Below are positions 23,131 through 37,320 of a DNA stretch of 64,000 bases, piece by piece (the first letter of the stretch is position 1; each line of letters opens with the position of its first letter). Both the position numbers and the translations under genes were made by a program. The notes beneath the pieces were generated by a model. That model searched no databases. It was not told the origin of the DNA and worked only from the letters and a program-made list of their open reading frames with translations. The DNA comes from Ochotona curzoniae. Its lineage: Eukaryota; Chordata; Mammalia; Lagomorpha; Ochotonidae. The stretch lies in contig NW_024464918.1 of assembly GCF_017591425.1 (NCBI RefSeq), positions 13,886,001-13,950,000 on the forward strand. The letters run 5' to 3'.

Positions 23131-24789
23131 GACTGCCACTCTAAAAAATTATTTAAAAAAAGAACATGAATCTGGTTTTATGATTAAACTCTAAATAAGC
23201 AAGTCAAGGCTTTTCTTATTTCCAAGGAAAAGACAGAAATAGTAATATTTGGTTCACTTGGTATATTTACTATCAAGACCATTTTTATAGTTGCAATGTT
23301 ATGCTCAGAAATGTTGAACAAATAACATAGGCACGTGTCCTTTTGTCCCTGGTGGCCCAATGGTGAAATTCTTAGCCCCCCTTTCCCCGGAGCTTGGGAA
23401 GAGTAATCAAGGACACAATGGATTTGTGTGTTAAGGAAACACTCCACAGCTTGCATGTAGCCACTTGACCATGCAAGGACGGTGGCTGTAGCCCACCCCA
23501 GGAAGCTGTTGGTGTGACTCAGAGTGGAGTGGCTGTCCTCTTGGCTCTGGATGTTAAGGTGGAGCAAGAGTTCAAGGGCAGGGTCAGGAAGTGGCGGATG
23601 GAGCCAGCACAAGGTATTCCCGTGGACTGGGGAGATTTATACTCCTGCTGTCCATTGTTACAGGGATAAAAGAGGGCTCCGCCTTTCTTAGAATCATGGT
23701 CAGTGTTTGTCAAACAGGAGTGTTTCAATGAGCGATGGACCACACACCTTAAAAAACAAACTCCACTTTATTAAATCCATGTGTTTGTGAATAGACAATG
23801 CTAGATTCATACAACCACCCACATATTCTGTCAAATGGAACTGCTCCAAAGACCTAGCCGACAGCTTTCCATAATAATATGCCTTTGTATACAGGCTTGT
23901 GTTTTTTCAAAGGACTTGGGCAGGCTTTGTTTTATTGGCTCCCCTCTTGTGAGAGAAGTCAGGAAAGCAAACATCGTTCCCATTTACCAAATGGGAAAAT
24001 AGGAGCAAGCAAAATCCTTTGTAAATGATGTTGTCCCTGAAAGTCACCATCAGTGATAGTTGCTGGACACACACATTCAAGATACTGTAATTATGCTAAC
24101 CCCAGATGTTTTTCTTGGTTTCTTTTTTATGTGCACATGGAGAAAAGGAAAGCTAAGGTTTAAATCACAGCATTCTCTTCTGTTTCACACAGCCTTGTCT
24201 TCCTCTCTTGGATCTGGGCAGGATGGGGAGGAACATGTGTCCGACTTTGGGGTCACAGTCGGCTTTTCTTGCAATGTAGAGGTGAAGATGATGGGTAGGT
24301 ACTGTGGTGTGGTCAACCAAGAGCTCTGAGGTGTTGGCAGCTACACTGATGCAATCCTGAAATATTGAGCCAGGCGCTGTCTGTTTTAAAGACCAGGGTG
24401 TCTTTATCCTCTTGAATTTTTCACCTGTCTTCATGAGCATTCTAGTTTGCCTGCAGTTAGAACAGAGCTCAAGCTAAGCTCATGTGCTGTTCCTTAGCTG
24501 TGAATCAGGGAGACCAAGGCAGTACTGACTTCAGGCCTAGCGGAACCTGGTGCAGCCTGATTGAGGCCACTACAGGTTCTGGAGACCAAGGGAGTGGTAC
24601 TCTCAGGGCAAACAGATGTGCATTTGGAAACCAGATCTACTGCCTGGTACGAAGGATCCTACCTCCCAAACCTGAGGTTTCTCTTCTCTGAGGCAACTGC
24701 CCCTCAGCATTGTTAGATGTTAATAAGATAATTTATGCTAAGTAGTATCCCTGTTATATAGAGACTCCAGTAAAAGGGGACCAGTAATC
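23131..24789. other. Intron 11 sequence, no feature recognised
   Basis: A 142-residue minus-strand frame (23184-23612) and an overlapping 74-residue one are present. They resemble no protein I know, lack splice-supported context and are treated as chance. Confidence 0.45.
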
Positions 24790-24935
24790 CGCGTGTAATG
24801 ATTATTACCCATTTTACAGATGAGGAGTGGCGGCCCCTGGGGGTCTGTGACTTGCCAGGACTTTATGGCTAGCAGGTGGGAAAAGAAAGACAAAAATCCA
24901 GGTTCCTGGGCCAAGTATTTCACTGCTTCCCACTG
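24790..24935 (-). mobile_element. MIR SINE
   Basis: Minus-strand MIR: 'attacccattttacagatga', 'gggtctgtgacttgccagga', 'tatggctagcaggtggg', then 'aaaaatccaggttcctgg'. Confidence 0.75.
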
Positions 24936-27890
24936 TGTGGACTTCGACTTGTCCTTCAGCTCTTGAAACCCAAATAATTCTGCCTTAAGATGTCCAACTT
25001 CTCTCTCCTATCCCTTGTGGACAGCAAGCCCCAGCACTCCTTGCATTCTCACCAGCTTTCCTTCCATGCATTTAGAGGGCTGGGATGGGAAACTTAACAG
25101 GGCAAATGTGGATTTTTCTCTAAGAGCCAGTCTCTGTTTTAGTGAAAATAAGACAGTTTGACAAAAGTAACAAAGGCTGCATTTGTGTATTTTGCTTTAT
25201 GGAGCTGAAAATATCTGGTAAATTGATCCAGTGGGAGTAATAAATACACATTACTTTATCTTGTTCTTCATGTCCTATACCCCTGAGCCTTGATAGAACA
25301 ACACCACTTAATAGACTTAAAAAAGAGTAATTACACTCATTGGTTGTGTGATTTTTCAGCCCTCCCAGCCCTGCCTGACCTTCTAATTTAGCTCACCGTG
25401 TCTAAGTAATGCATTTATATTCATCTTTTATGAAGCATGTATAGTACAGACTTGACTTTAGAACCCTGTTCAAGCTGTCCACCCAGGCTTCCAATCTGGT
25501 TAGTGCTAAGACTGGGAACCATCCATCTCTATATGTTTGCATGTATACATAGCATATATACAAGGCCTGAAGCATTTTTTTATTCTTTATGAAACATTAT
25601 AAAAAGTATTTATTACATTTTTACTTTAAAGCTTTTATACATTCTAGTATTATTTACAACTAAACATGCAGGGAAAAGATGTGTTTTTAAAATGATTACT
25701 GTTAATGTTTCTGCTTGTCAGAAGTGCTTAAATTTCCCTGCACTTTGTCTAAAAACTTGGTACTGTTGCCTTTTAAGAACAACACATTTAAAATATCTTG
25801 CAAGTTAGATTTGCAAACACTGCTGACAGTTTGTGATGAATGATATTGCAAAATTTGCAAGATGTTTGTCATTTTGCACAGACAACATATTAAGGAATGG
25901 ATTAAGAAACTCAAAACCACTATGGAAAACAACCACCCCAAACAAACCTCAGCTAAACCTTGAACCTAGAGAGCATGCCAGAATCTCTCACCCAGGTTTT
26001 CTCTCCCAACTTCCCACTCAGCTCGTGGAACCCAATTGTTCTCAGTGCATTTTCTCTCACCATATGGTCTCCTCATTACCATACACTAAGAGTCCATATG
26101 GGAAACTTGTGAAATGAACTGTATTCATTTTAACTGCCAGATGAGCAGCCTTTTGCTTTGCAAGCCTAGCTTAAGTCATCTGCTGTCTTCATGTTGTTAT
26201 GGCAACATGGCACCAATAAAAAATTCTAATCTACTGTAAGTGATCACAGTTTTTTAAGTGCTTGCCTATAACTGCCCTCAAAGGGGAAGAAGCAGAAGGG
26301 GTTATATTTGTCCAAGAGGCAAGGGTTGATGTTCATTCCAGCAGGTGTCAGTAAAGGAGTCAGCGAGCCGGTGTAGGGGAAGTGAGTACCAGTGTGGCCT
26401 GTAGCACACTTGGGGTGTAAGAAGGTAGACTGCATAGGGCTGAGTCATGGATCCTTTAGGTGGCTCGGAAAACCTAACAGTGACTTTCAAATGCCACAAT
26501 TACTGTGGCAGACACACACTGTGCTACTGGCACTGTGAAGCCCACCATGAATAAAAGCTTAAGGTTAGAACTCTGAAGGCAGCGCATTCTCCTGTTAGTT
26601 TCTTCCTCATTGACATGCTAAAATCTCAGGCTCCGTGAAGCTACTCTTCCTGTACATGGGAATTAGTCACTTCCTACACCAGGCTAATTAAGAGTACCTT
26701 AAAGTAATGGAAGTAGGCAGCAACATCCTTAAGTATAAATCATTTTCACCTCCGCAGGCCACATGATATGCTGCATCTCTGTCGCTCTATCTGTATTGAA
26801 AGTGAATGTTTATAGTCTCAGTTCATCAGTTCACATTAGCCTCATGCTGAATATTTAAACACAGAACAATTTGAACACTCCATGAAGGAAGACAGTGGCT
26901 GCACTTTCATTTGGAACAGCAAGGGCTCATCTAATAATAATTTAGTAAATCAGCCATTTAGTGGCTCAGTTGTGCACTGTATTGTGCCAAATATTATTCA
27001 GTTCAACTGTACACTTGCAAAATTGAAATTCAGACTCCAGTCACAGGCACTGTTCTTACTCAGTGGAGAGATTAGACCCCCAGATCACCATCCCTAAAGA
27101 GCGTTTGTATTTAGTGATTTATCATTAATATAAAGCTAGGGCAAAATAAAACTGGATGGGCTATATACAATATATTCTAATTATGCTTTTATTATTGTAG
27201 TCTTTATGCAAAGACTACCAGTAATTCAAAACCTGCAGTTGCATCAGGGAAAATACAAATAAGAAATCTCTGCTGAGCCACACTGCCTCTTTGCAGAAAA
27301 AGGAATGACTCCGGGTTAAGGAAAGTCCTGTATCTTCATCCTCCACACAGAAGTGGCTTTTCTCCTTTTCACCTTCTTTCTTTACCTTGTAAATTTAAGA
27401 TACTCTATTAATGTTACATCCAGAAACTGAAGTGACCTTATGCCAAGGAAAGATGCAGCAGCAAAGGCAGCCTTAATAGTACATTCAACTGTCAGAAAAA
27501 GCACACGCTTCAGTGGGAGGCCGGGAGACACTGTCTCCACAGTGCCTTGTCAGAAGCGGCAACTATGCAGGTAGTCCATTTCCTTCCCGACCTCTACATC
27601 TGACAGAAAACTTAGCGATGAGTTCTGTTTTCTCATTTGATCTTGTGCTCAGTTTAAGAGCTTGGTACTTTGACTCATTATTGTGTTATTAGGGAAATTG
27701 AACCTAGGTCTAAAAGTATATGTAGAATTCCTGTGTGTTTGTGATATATACACCTGCCTGTACATACAGCTGCCCCCACTCCTTGGGGAGAGAAAGAGAA
27801 TTAGGACTTCATTAAAATGTCCCACAAAAGGAATAATTTTTATCTTTTTAGATTATTTATTTTCTCCTTAGCTGCTTTAATCTGCTTGTC
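24936..27890. other. Intron 11 sequence without recognised transposons
   Basis: About 3 kb of AT-rich unique DNA. The part 26870-27250 (caagggctcatctaataata … aatattattcagttcaactg) has the ATTA-rich texture typical of vertebrate conserved non-coding elements. No coding exon is evident. Confidence 0.4.
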
Positions 27891-27892
27891 AG

Positions 27893-27990
27893 AGTTGTAT
27901 CATGCCCATTTTAAAGATGAGGGAACTGAGGCTTAGGAAAAATAAGTCAGCTGCGGAAGCTGCACAGCCAGCCAACAGAGACTGCTACCT
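27893..27990 (-). mobile_element. MIR SINE fragment
   Basis: 'cccattttaaagatgaggga', 'actgaggcttaggaaaaata' and 'gctgcacagccagccaacag' are a clear minus-strand MIR core. Confidence 0.75.
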
Positions 27991-28455
27991 TACCATTGGT
28001 CTCTTCAGAATCTTGGAAAGTGTTTGCAGCTATTGTGGCATCTCAGAGCATCTGAGGCACCACTGTATACTGACTGGGAAATGTAAGTGTTTTGCCAAAG
28101 TTCTCGGGAAAATAGGTGGGAATTGCTAGCTCTTGCTTGGTAAACATTAATTACATGCAAAAACACTTCAAAACGTTTATGGAAAGGTGGCTTACATATG
28201 TTTATTTTGATGTTAAGAAATTCAAAATCCATGCATAGTTTTCTCTTCCACAAAATGTGTTTTTCATGAACATTCTGAAGATTCCTCCTCTGCCCTGATG
28301 AACAGGCATTAGCCCTCATCACACAGGTATACATTTCTATGCTAAGATACAAGAGAAGATGGATTTGAGCCAATTCTATCGGCCTCTAGATCCCGGGCCA
28401 GCATAGCTGTGTACTGCCTCTTAGAATTAAGAAAAGGGGTTGAAAAAAAATAGTA

Positions 28456-28702
28456 GGGGCAGGCATTTAGTGCAGTGGTTAGGGCACCTCCAGAAATCCA
28501 CACCCCACGGGCATGCCTGCCAGCAGGTGTTCCTGATGACGTATATCCTGGGGGTAGCAGTGGATGTTCTTGTTCCTTGGTCTCTGCCATTCGTGCATGG
28601 AAACCCAGATGGGGTTCTAGATCTTGTAGGCATTTGTAGACATTTGGGGAATGAACCAGCAGCTCAAAATCCTCTTTCTACCTTTCAAATAAAAGGAAAA
28701 AT
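28456..28702 (+). mobile_element. Older CSINE (CSINE2-like), degraded
   Basis: 'ggcatttagtgcagtggtta' carries the A box; the later words 'cctgggggtagcagtggatg', 'gtagacatttggggaatgaa' and 'tttcaaataaaaggaaaaat' match old lagomorph SINEs on the + strand. The frames of 68-89 residues over it are shadows. Confidence 0.75.
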
Positions 28703-31700
28703 AAGTTAATGAAACTGAAAAAGAGCAGTTTTATGATCTAATCTTAAAATGTGTCTAGGTGTAATGGTAGGCTGAAGTTAGTGCAAATGGCTGAACTGGG
28801 CAGATGTTGCACCAAGAGTTAAAAAACAGACAAACCGGAGAACATGGTTTTCTCTTTAGCTGCAGAGTCATTGTGGTAGTGACTTGTAATAACAGTTATC
28901 CAAGAGCTGAGTTCTGGAACAACTTCCAGTTCCTTTTTAGCACTGAGCTCTTGAAGGGGAGGATTAAGTTAACCTATTTCACATCATACCCCACACAGAG
29001 TGGCACTGAATTAAATTGCTAATTAAGATGAACAGAAGGAACAGAGGGTTTGCCCATCTCCTCCTCACAGCACCCCAAATTTCTTCTTAAACCCTGAAAC
29101 CCTGCGTAAACAGGCATATGAAGAGATTTGACCTGTACTCACTGTTTTTAGCCCCAAGTAACGCTTCAATTAGGCACTGGCGTAATAAATGCCAAGCTGT
29201 AGTAGTCTTGAGGCGGTGGGTTTTAATTGCTGTTATACTCAGGATCTTATATTATCACTTATACATATCATTCATCTGTAAATACACATATAATAACTGA
29301 AGATGTTCACCCTGTAAGGAACAAAAACCAACTGTATTTTTTTATCTTCCTTAGATATTCTTTAAATGTAGTGTAATTTCACATGGACACACATCATAAA
29401 CTCAGGTTTGAGTATAACACTTGTCCAAAAAACTAAATGTACACATACACTTGTACACACACACAGCAGATACACATGTGGATAAGACAAGTATGTCTCT
29501 TTGTTAGCTCAGTGGGTCTTTTAAGCTCAGTGGAACTTTTATTTTAAATCTAGATTTATTCTGCCTTGCCTTGGGGAAAGGGAAGCTACAGCCAAAAGAC
29601 AAAAAGAAACAGAAGTAGTTAATTTGGGGCCTTTATGTGTGTTTTTAAAAGCCTGGGCCTTGGCAACTTAAAGGTGACTTAGAAGATTTTCAAGGCTAAT
29701 TTTGACTCTAGGCAGTTTTTGTTTCATGTGCTGACTTTACAACCTACCCCTGGAAAAGGCACCTCTGTCCGGAGCTTTCTCTTTCAGCAGAGGCTTTTAT
29801 CCTGATCAGAAAGTCGATTTCCGAGGCCACACAGCAGGACCTAACCCAGAGCGCTGGTCTTAAACCAGTACAATGAATTGGAAGAAGAGGAGCTGGCCAG
29901 AGGTTCACGGGGTCAGCTCTGTACCTCTGAGCAGGTCACAGTCACAAGGGTGCAGACACCATTTGTCACTGTGTTTGTGGCGAGAAGCACCACAGGCTGC
30001 ATTCACCAATTGCCATGACACCATTTAGGAGAGAATGCCAGGAGACCAAACCGAGGTGAGGTGGGGGGTGAGCAGCCATTGGCATAACTCTTGTCAGGAA
30101 TACCTGTTTTCACCATTTATACTAACTGCTGACACTTGAAAAGTTGAACATTTTGGTAAAAACCAATCAAGCCGTTAGGTTTTTTTTTTTTACGAGAGCC
30201 CCTTGCGGGAAAGGGAGGGCTTGGCACCTCACAGAGACCATGCTTAGTTATCCATCATAGCAAAGACGGCCATCCTGGGCAGCTTCTCGGAGGTCACGCG
30301 ATCGAACCAGCAGTTTTCACTACTGTATTATTGCTTACGGAACAGTAATTGAGGCACCAGATAAAAATTACCTGGTCTAATAGGCAGCGAACAGTTTCCA
30401 CTCAATAAAATTATAAGCCAAATCATTCATTTCTTAACACTCTGGCTAATTTATTTGTTGACCTTTTAATATCCATAGCTCTTCAGTGGTATTAACTGCA
30501 ACTCAGACAAAATCTCTTGTTCATTTCACTTACATTGATTTTTTTTCCATTGAGGCAATAACAGCTGTTTGAAAACAGCTTTTTCCTTTCTACTAGAGAA
30601 GTCAATCATGTAAGTTAGTGTGTCTTATGTGGAGATAGCTGGGCTAGCTTACAACTTACTTTAATTTCATATGATTCAGAAATCTCCTACACCATGTTTT
30701 TAGCAAAGCAAGAAAAAAAAATTCTGCTAGGTTTGGTCTGTGAAAGTAAGCTTGAGAAGTGAGCCAGCTGTCATTTAATTACAACAGTCATCTTTAACAT
30801 CAGAGCAGAATCAGAATATTCCTTTGCATGTTCTCTGGGATAGACTGCTTCTGATGCCTTGGCCTCTCAGGAGTCTCTGTCAGTATACTTAGTGCTTTGC
30901 TCCTGAAGTATGTACAGCTTCAGATTGTGGTTTGAATGTTCCTATTCTGGAAAGACTAGAGGCAACAAGATTGTATTAGAATATTCTGTAGGGTAGTCAC
31001 AGCTTTAGAGAGTCTTCTTATATAATGAAAACTCTATGAAGTCTTCAGAATACAGGGCTGTAAAATGTAATTGTTACACATTTGGCATTTTATGCTTCCC
31101 TGGAAATAACTGGTTGCTACCTGTACCTCGTCTCTGCTCCTTCTTTCCATTTCAATTCACTCTACAGTGGTTCTTAGCCATAATGAGATTGCCCCTTTCA
31201 ACAGAAACATGTTTAATTATATCCATGCTAAATGTAAGTGACTCTTCTCAGTCATAGGGCCTCTGAGTAAAAGTGTTTAATGTGTGACACTAAAGGCTTC
31301 TAATGATCTGCCTGCCATAAGCCCTATTTCAAGAAGTTCATATTACAAGAAAAATGAAAAATGTAAGGAATGTCTCAGAGGACTGGAAACTAAACAGTGC
31401 CCAAGTGTTATTTTGGTTTGTTTTACTCTTTCCCTCACTGCCCTCATTATACGGATTTTTTAGAATGTAAAGCCTACCATTGTGGAATTTTCCATCTGGC
31501 TAAATAAACAAAGGAAGTTCATCCTCCACAGAAATACATCTCAGTACAACAAGTATTTATTGCATTGTACATGCAGCACCACGGGAAATGGGCTGAGAAA
31601 AACTTCCAATCAGTTTTTTGAACATTTAGGATTTCCAATCAGTTACGTCACCCAGACTTTTTAGAAGTAGGGAGAGAGCCAGAACATAAGGCCAGTAAGC

Positions 31701-32875
31701 TGAATGCGTGCTTCCACGTCTGGGCTCCATGGTAATCCATGAAATTTCAGGTCCAATGACATCATATGCAGAGGGTTGTCATCTCAAAATCAGGAGTGTC
31801 TGTGCCATTCCACTTTGGGTTGCTGACATTGGGCTTGATGTATCTTGAATCTCTAATAAAGTCAAGTAGATGGTGATCACTGGGTATTAAGATACTATGC
31901 AGAGACAGAAAGGTAGTGTGCACCTCTTCCCCAGGAATCAGCAATGCCACTTGTCTTTCATCATTGACATCTGTAGATTATTTTGCTTATTCCTTCCTTT
32001 GCAGTTTCAGTTCTCACTTTGGGCAAGCATAATGCCAAATCTCAGCTGTTCCCCTAGATTACTGAAGCAATCCTGAGCCTTAATTTTATGGACATGTTCC
32101 AAGAGTGTCAAAATTTATTTCTGAATCTTGAACATGTATGTTGTATACAAAGTGGGTACTCACTTGCTTTATGGTGTAGTTTACAAGTTATAGGAACCAA
32201 AAAAAGTTCAGGCCTTGTTCCAAGCTCATTTGGGGTTGAATTACTCAAAAGACCGAACTGGGCTTACAAATGGCTTCACATTGGTCAGTTGCACAACGCT
32301 CCCCTTTATCATGGAAGGCTAAATGTTTTGAGTGAATATGAGCTCATTAGCTACATATTTGAGGTCAAATGCTTAAAAGAAAGCTCCCAGGGCTGGGGAA
32401 TAATCCTCTGAGGTTTTGCCATCATGAGACAGAGAGGATGATAACTTAGATATATCTGTATGTTTGATATGCTCTGCCTGGTACTCAAGCTGGCTTTTTG
32501 TGAGTGTGTAAATACTTAAGTATTTCCAAAGCCCTAAGAACATAATTACCAGAAGGCTGACACACATCAAAACCAACCTCATGCTGCTAGCAGCCTATAA
32601 GTTGAGATAATGTCTGCACTAGACATGATTAATCACAAAATTAAAACATAAGTACCAGCCGAAAGGAGTGAAAGAGCAAATTTATAAGGAAGTGACACAA
32701 AAAGCAGTGATCAGAACTTGACCTTTGGGAATCTACCTATTGAACCAAAATTTCTGGAGTCGAAATACCAAATTTAAGTCTTCTGCTCTTGTAACATGCA
32801 GCGAATATATGGCTTTGTCATTCAGTGTAAATTGGGTGTGCACTTCTAAAAATCAGTGACTATGTCTTAGAATAC
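28703..32875. other. Intron 11 sequence, mostly unique
   Basis: Over 4 kb with no SINE. A possible MIR relic lies near 29820-29865 (ccacacagcaggacctaacc). The block 30205-30600 is listed separately. No coding potential. Confidence 0.45.
30205..30600. promoter_or_regulatory. Candidate conserved non-coding block in intron 11
   Basis: Unique sequence with several CpGs (gaggtcacgcgatcgaacca), homeodomain-type cores (cagtaattgagg, ggctaatttatt), and an inverted repeat agctgttt/aaacagct (30563-30580) that includes an E-box CAGCTG. No transposon similarity. Conservation cannot be tested here. Confidence 0.3.
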
Positions 32876-32879
32876 ACTG

Positions 32880-32990
32880 CAACAAGAATTTCTCAAGACC
32901 AATGTTTTGCCAAACATTGTGTGAGAGGCAAAGTGAAGGAGACTTAGATTATGCATGTCCTCATAGAGTCCAGCTGTGGAGAATAAAGTC
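32880..32990 (+). mobile_element. Probable L2 LINE fragment
   Basis: 'tttgccaaacattgtgtgag', 'gcatgtcctcatagagtcca' resemble the L2 3' words 'gccaggcactgtgctagg' and 'gtcctcatggagcttaca'. Confidence 0.4.
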
Positions 32991-33119
32991 TGACTCATTT
33001 CAGGGAAAATGTGCTGATTGGTACAGATGTTCAACTCATTTTCAAGTGAGAGAAAGAGAGTGGAGTTAGGGTATCAGGGGTGGTAGAACTCTTTCTGATA
33101 GTATTGTGAACTTGCCAAG

Positions 33120-33290
33120 AGTTCAGGCTTTATCTAAAAAAGTTTGGATTTGAATTCTGCCTCAGTCACCATTCAGCTGTCTGTGCTCAAAGGAATTTAG
33201 TTGTCCTTTCTGAGCCTCAGGCACTTTATATGCCAAATGGTCATATGGATAATACTTTCACATAATCTCTCTGAATATTGATTGGTCTGG
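33120..33290 (+). mobile_element. MIR SINE
   Basis: 'tttggatttgaattctgcct', 'agtcaccattcagctgtctg' and 'ctttctgagcctcaggcact' are in MIR order. Confidence 0.7.
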
Positions 33291-36200
33291 TTTGCTCAGT
33301 GCTTCCCACTCAGTTTTCCAGATGCATAGAGAGAAAAGACTGACTGTAGAAGGTAGAGCCAGATGACCATGGGCGGGCGATGGGTCTTTATCATTCTCAG
33401 AGAAAACACTAGCTCAGTGCTAGGAGCCAATGTGCCTTGTAAGTTATTACAGTGTAGTGCCTACATGTGGTAACTGGGGCAGCAAGAAGCTCAAAATTTG
33501 CTAGCTAATTGACTGGGCTGCAGCACAGAAAGTGAAACAGTCTTTGTATTTTTAGATCATCCATCATTTTTTACTGTGAGTTTTCAAGTTGTAAGTAAAA
33601 TTCTCAACAATTATACTTGAGTCATTTTCTAAGAATCCCCTCCCCTTCTTGAATCTCTCTAGTATTACCATTGATTCTAAATCATTCAGTATAACACACC
33701 CATTTTTTTTCTGTTGACTGTGCCCCCTCACGTAATCACCTACAGATGGTGATAGGAAGATAAGGAAGCCTAGGTTATAAATGCAAGAGGAAACAGTATG
33801 GGACAGTTGTTAGTTTCAGGGGTAAATGTGTCTGATTGCTTTAAGAGAGAAATCCAAGGCCATGGGAAGAAAAATAACCACACTCAAGATGCAGGTTGGA
33901 GAACAAGCATTACCTCTACAAGGAGATGCTGCGACTTTTCAAAATTTAGGATACCAGTACTTATCTCTTTAATTCCCACGTGCTTTTTTTTAAATCTAAG
34001 GATAGCATTAATTATCTTAGAAAAGTCTAATCTCTACTCTTGTGTTTGAAACTGTGAACAGGGAGATGTTTTAAACATTATGAAAAGAAGAGAAAATCTC
34101 TCTTGACAAATAAATGCCTTGAAAAATTAGATATTAGTACTAGTCAAGTGCTCTTTCCTTTCAGAAACATTAAAATTGCATATTAGAATGGAAGGATCTT
34201 TATACTACACTCCTTCCTAATGCCACAAAAAATAAGACTGTAGGAACAATTCCAGACAAAAGATTATATGAAACATCCAGCTCTTCCCCTTATGGGAAAT
34301 TTTTTTATAACATCCCAGGCTCAATCATTTCCTAATGTGAAATTACAGATTTTTCAAATTACCATATAAAACTGCAAAAAAATTACACTTGTGACCACAG
34401 AAAAGATAGCATACAGTATCAATTTGATTTTAAAAGGCATATATCTTTTCTACTACCTGTCATCTTTATAATGCCTTTTACAAATTTAATCAATACATTT
34501 TAACATTCTATATACTTTAAGTGCAATATACAATAAATATTCAACTTTCATCTTAAACATGCTTTAGCCTTTAAATTGTTAAAACTGCAGTGCCCTTTCA
34601 ATCTACTTACATAATGTCATAAAATATACATTTCAAGGTAAATGAAGTCAGCTACTTCAATTTAGTCCCTCAAACTGGTAGTAAATGAGAGGTTAACACT
34701 ATGGTGCCAAACCCATTATTGAGTAAATTTAGCACCTTGGACAGCTCTGTAAAATCTTTATTGCTTTCCTGACCTGCTCGTCATGTTCTGTCTGTGTGTT
34801 CAGTGGCTCTCAGCTCTGATTGAAAGGCAATATATTAGATCCCCAACACAAACACGCTTGGGGGCTAGTTCACTGGGAACGTAAATGACATGGAGGTGAG
34901 AGCAATTTTCTGGTCACCGAAATCCAAGCACCTTGCAGGTTCACTGCATGAACTCATAGAGGACCCAGAAAAAGCCTTTCTCCTTCCTATTTGCAGAAAT
35001 AACTAATAGAGGCTGAATCACACTGGCCAAGCTGATCCAGATGCAGGATCTCCCTTAAACTCTCTAGTTGATACTGCAGTGAAGGACATTTTTAAATGGT
35101 CAGAGATAACAGTTAAGAGCATTACTTCCAAGGGAGAAAAATCCTGAGCAGTGCTGTGTTGGGGAGACACCCACACCCATGTGGTGAATGGGGGAAACAT
35201 GCTCCACCATCCCTACATCCAAGGGGGCATGGAAAATCAAGGAAAGATGCAGTTTAGGAAAATAGGTTCATGTGTTTCATGTGGATTAGTGACCAGAGCT
35301 CTGGGTATTAGAATAAAGAGAAATAAAAACATGGATTATGTCATTGAAAAACTTTATCATAAAAAGATAAAAACATTTACTACTAGAATACAGAATACAT
35401 ACAAAACAGATGGTTTTTTTCCCCCATGTTTACAAAAACTTAAAAAAGTTGGATTTAACAGATTAACATAACTAAGAAGGGAACAAGTTCCTAATTATAG
35501 TGTCAGAAGAATGAAATCACTAAGTCCAGCTTTCTACCAACTTCACCGTGCTTGTGACAAACAGGAAACATGTTCCCTTCTTTTTCAAATGGAAAGAAGC
35601 AAAAGTATTGTTTCCACCTGGTCTCAAACATTTATTTGAAGAAATAAATGAGTATAGACCCAGAGAAGTAAAATCTTAGCAAATAAACTCGCTTGGTCTT
35701 ATTTTGTTTTAATCTTTCCTAAGAGCTAGATAAAACCAAGAGGTTTTACAGAAAGTGACACAAGCTGAATTTGATCTGGGGATAGGGTTTAGTGTGCCCA
35801 TACCATAGTAAATTATTAACTGCGGGGATCAGACAATATTGCAAACAAAAAGTAGTAAATTACCTTGTAGCTTGCATTTAAAAGTAAAGAACTGATTTTA
35901 GGTGTATTAATTCAGTCTCCATTGATTATATAATGCTTTTCTCTACATAAGAAATAACTGTATTTTATAAGAGGGTTGAGCAACTTAAGGTAAACAAATG
36001 TTTATTGAGAATTGAAAACCCCACTCTCTCATTTTTGAATTTAGGACATTATATATGTCATAAGTAGCTACTGCAGTGTGACATCTGTTTTATCATATAT
36101 TACAGAGAATTTTAAATTGGAAATGCTAATATGTATCTAAAAGCTTGTCATTTCAAGAATTGTTCAGGATTTTTGAAGAGGCTATGGTGACAGCAAAATG

Positions 36201-37320
36201 GATGCAATTATATTCCTATTTTCTGATCAGCATTTGTAGTATATGAAAATTTAACACTACTGCTTTTCCATGCAGAAATTTATTGTGTAAAATACCAAAA
36301 GTTGAACTTCTGCTTGAATTTTTCCCACAGCAAAAATGTGATAAAACTGTGTTTGTGCAGATCAGCTCAGGCAATCATACCACCTTTTGGTTGGGTTTGG
36401 TGATAAGTTCCCATTTCTGTACGCACCAACTCAGACTGTGCTCGCCTCTTCACTTTGAGTTGCTTAAAAATGAATCTGTAGACAAGCAGAGATAAATTCA
36501 GAGTATTGTTTCTTTTGGTTAGAACTTTAAAAAAATTACCATGGTATGCACTTGTACAACGCATGCAAAGTAAGTATGGAAGCCCACCTAAATGAAAAGA
36601 GAGATTTTCTTTTTCCTTTAGCTGGAATGAGCAACAGAGCGTAAACAGCCCATCTAAGAGTGAGTGAGCAAATGGGGAAAATGAAAAACAACACTGAAAT
36701 AGCAAAGAATTGCTACGAAGCACACAGGTGCTCCTGGGGACAGGAGGATCCTTTTGTAAGAGCCTTTGACAAACAGTGCATTGTCTCAGCATGCCAGCTT
36801 ACTACATCACCCCTTATATCATGACTCTACCATACAAGGAGATAAACAAAACAAGTTTAATGCTGCATGCTTCTGGTAGCTGAAGATTGATTGGAAATCC
36901 CTTGAAAATGATCTGTCTGATAAGGTCATGGTTCCAGGAATAAGCAATTAAGTGCAGAATAAACACATCTTAGGGATTCATAACATGCACTGAATGACAT
37001 CGATTGTAGTAATATAGTAAATGACCTCGGAATTGTATTCTGCAATAAACATATGAGTGCTTTCTCGTGGCCATAGCGAACTTGTTGAGTGGTGTATTTT
37101 ATCTTGTAGTACCAGTAATGTTCACCTTTTGACTCAATTAAGTGTGTGTATGTGAACAGGATAAATTGATGATTGAACACCATTTTAAGGTTCTCTAAGC
37201 TACTGCCTTTATTGCAGTGTGTTGGCAAACTATGTCCAGAAGGGTCTGAACAGGATTATGTGCACAGATACTGGCAGCCTGCCTTCACTCAGAGGATGGT
37301 GTCTGCTTTTCTGTTGACAG
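33291..37320. other. Intron 11 sequence upstream of exon 12
   Basis: Four kilobases, very AT-rich from 34000 to 36200, with no recognised SINE or LINE. The longest frames (141 and 106 residues) resemble nothing known. It ends with the exon 12 pyrimidine tract. Confidence 0.5.

Noticed and set aside
23184..23612. 142-residue minus-strand frame in intron 11
   Set aside because: No resemblance to a known family and no conserved motif; probably chance.
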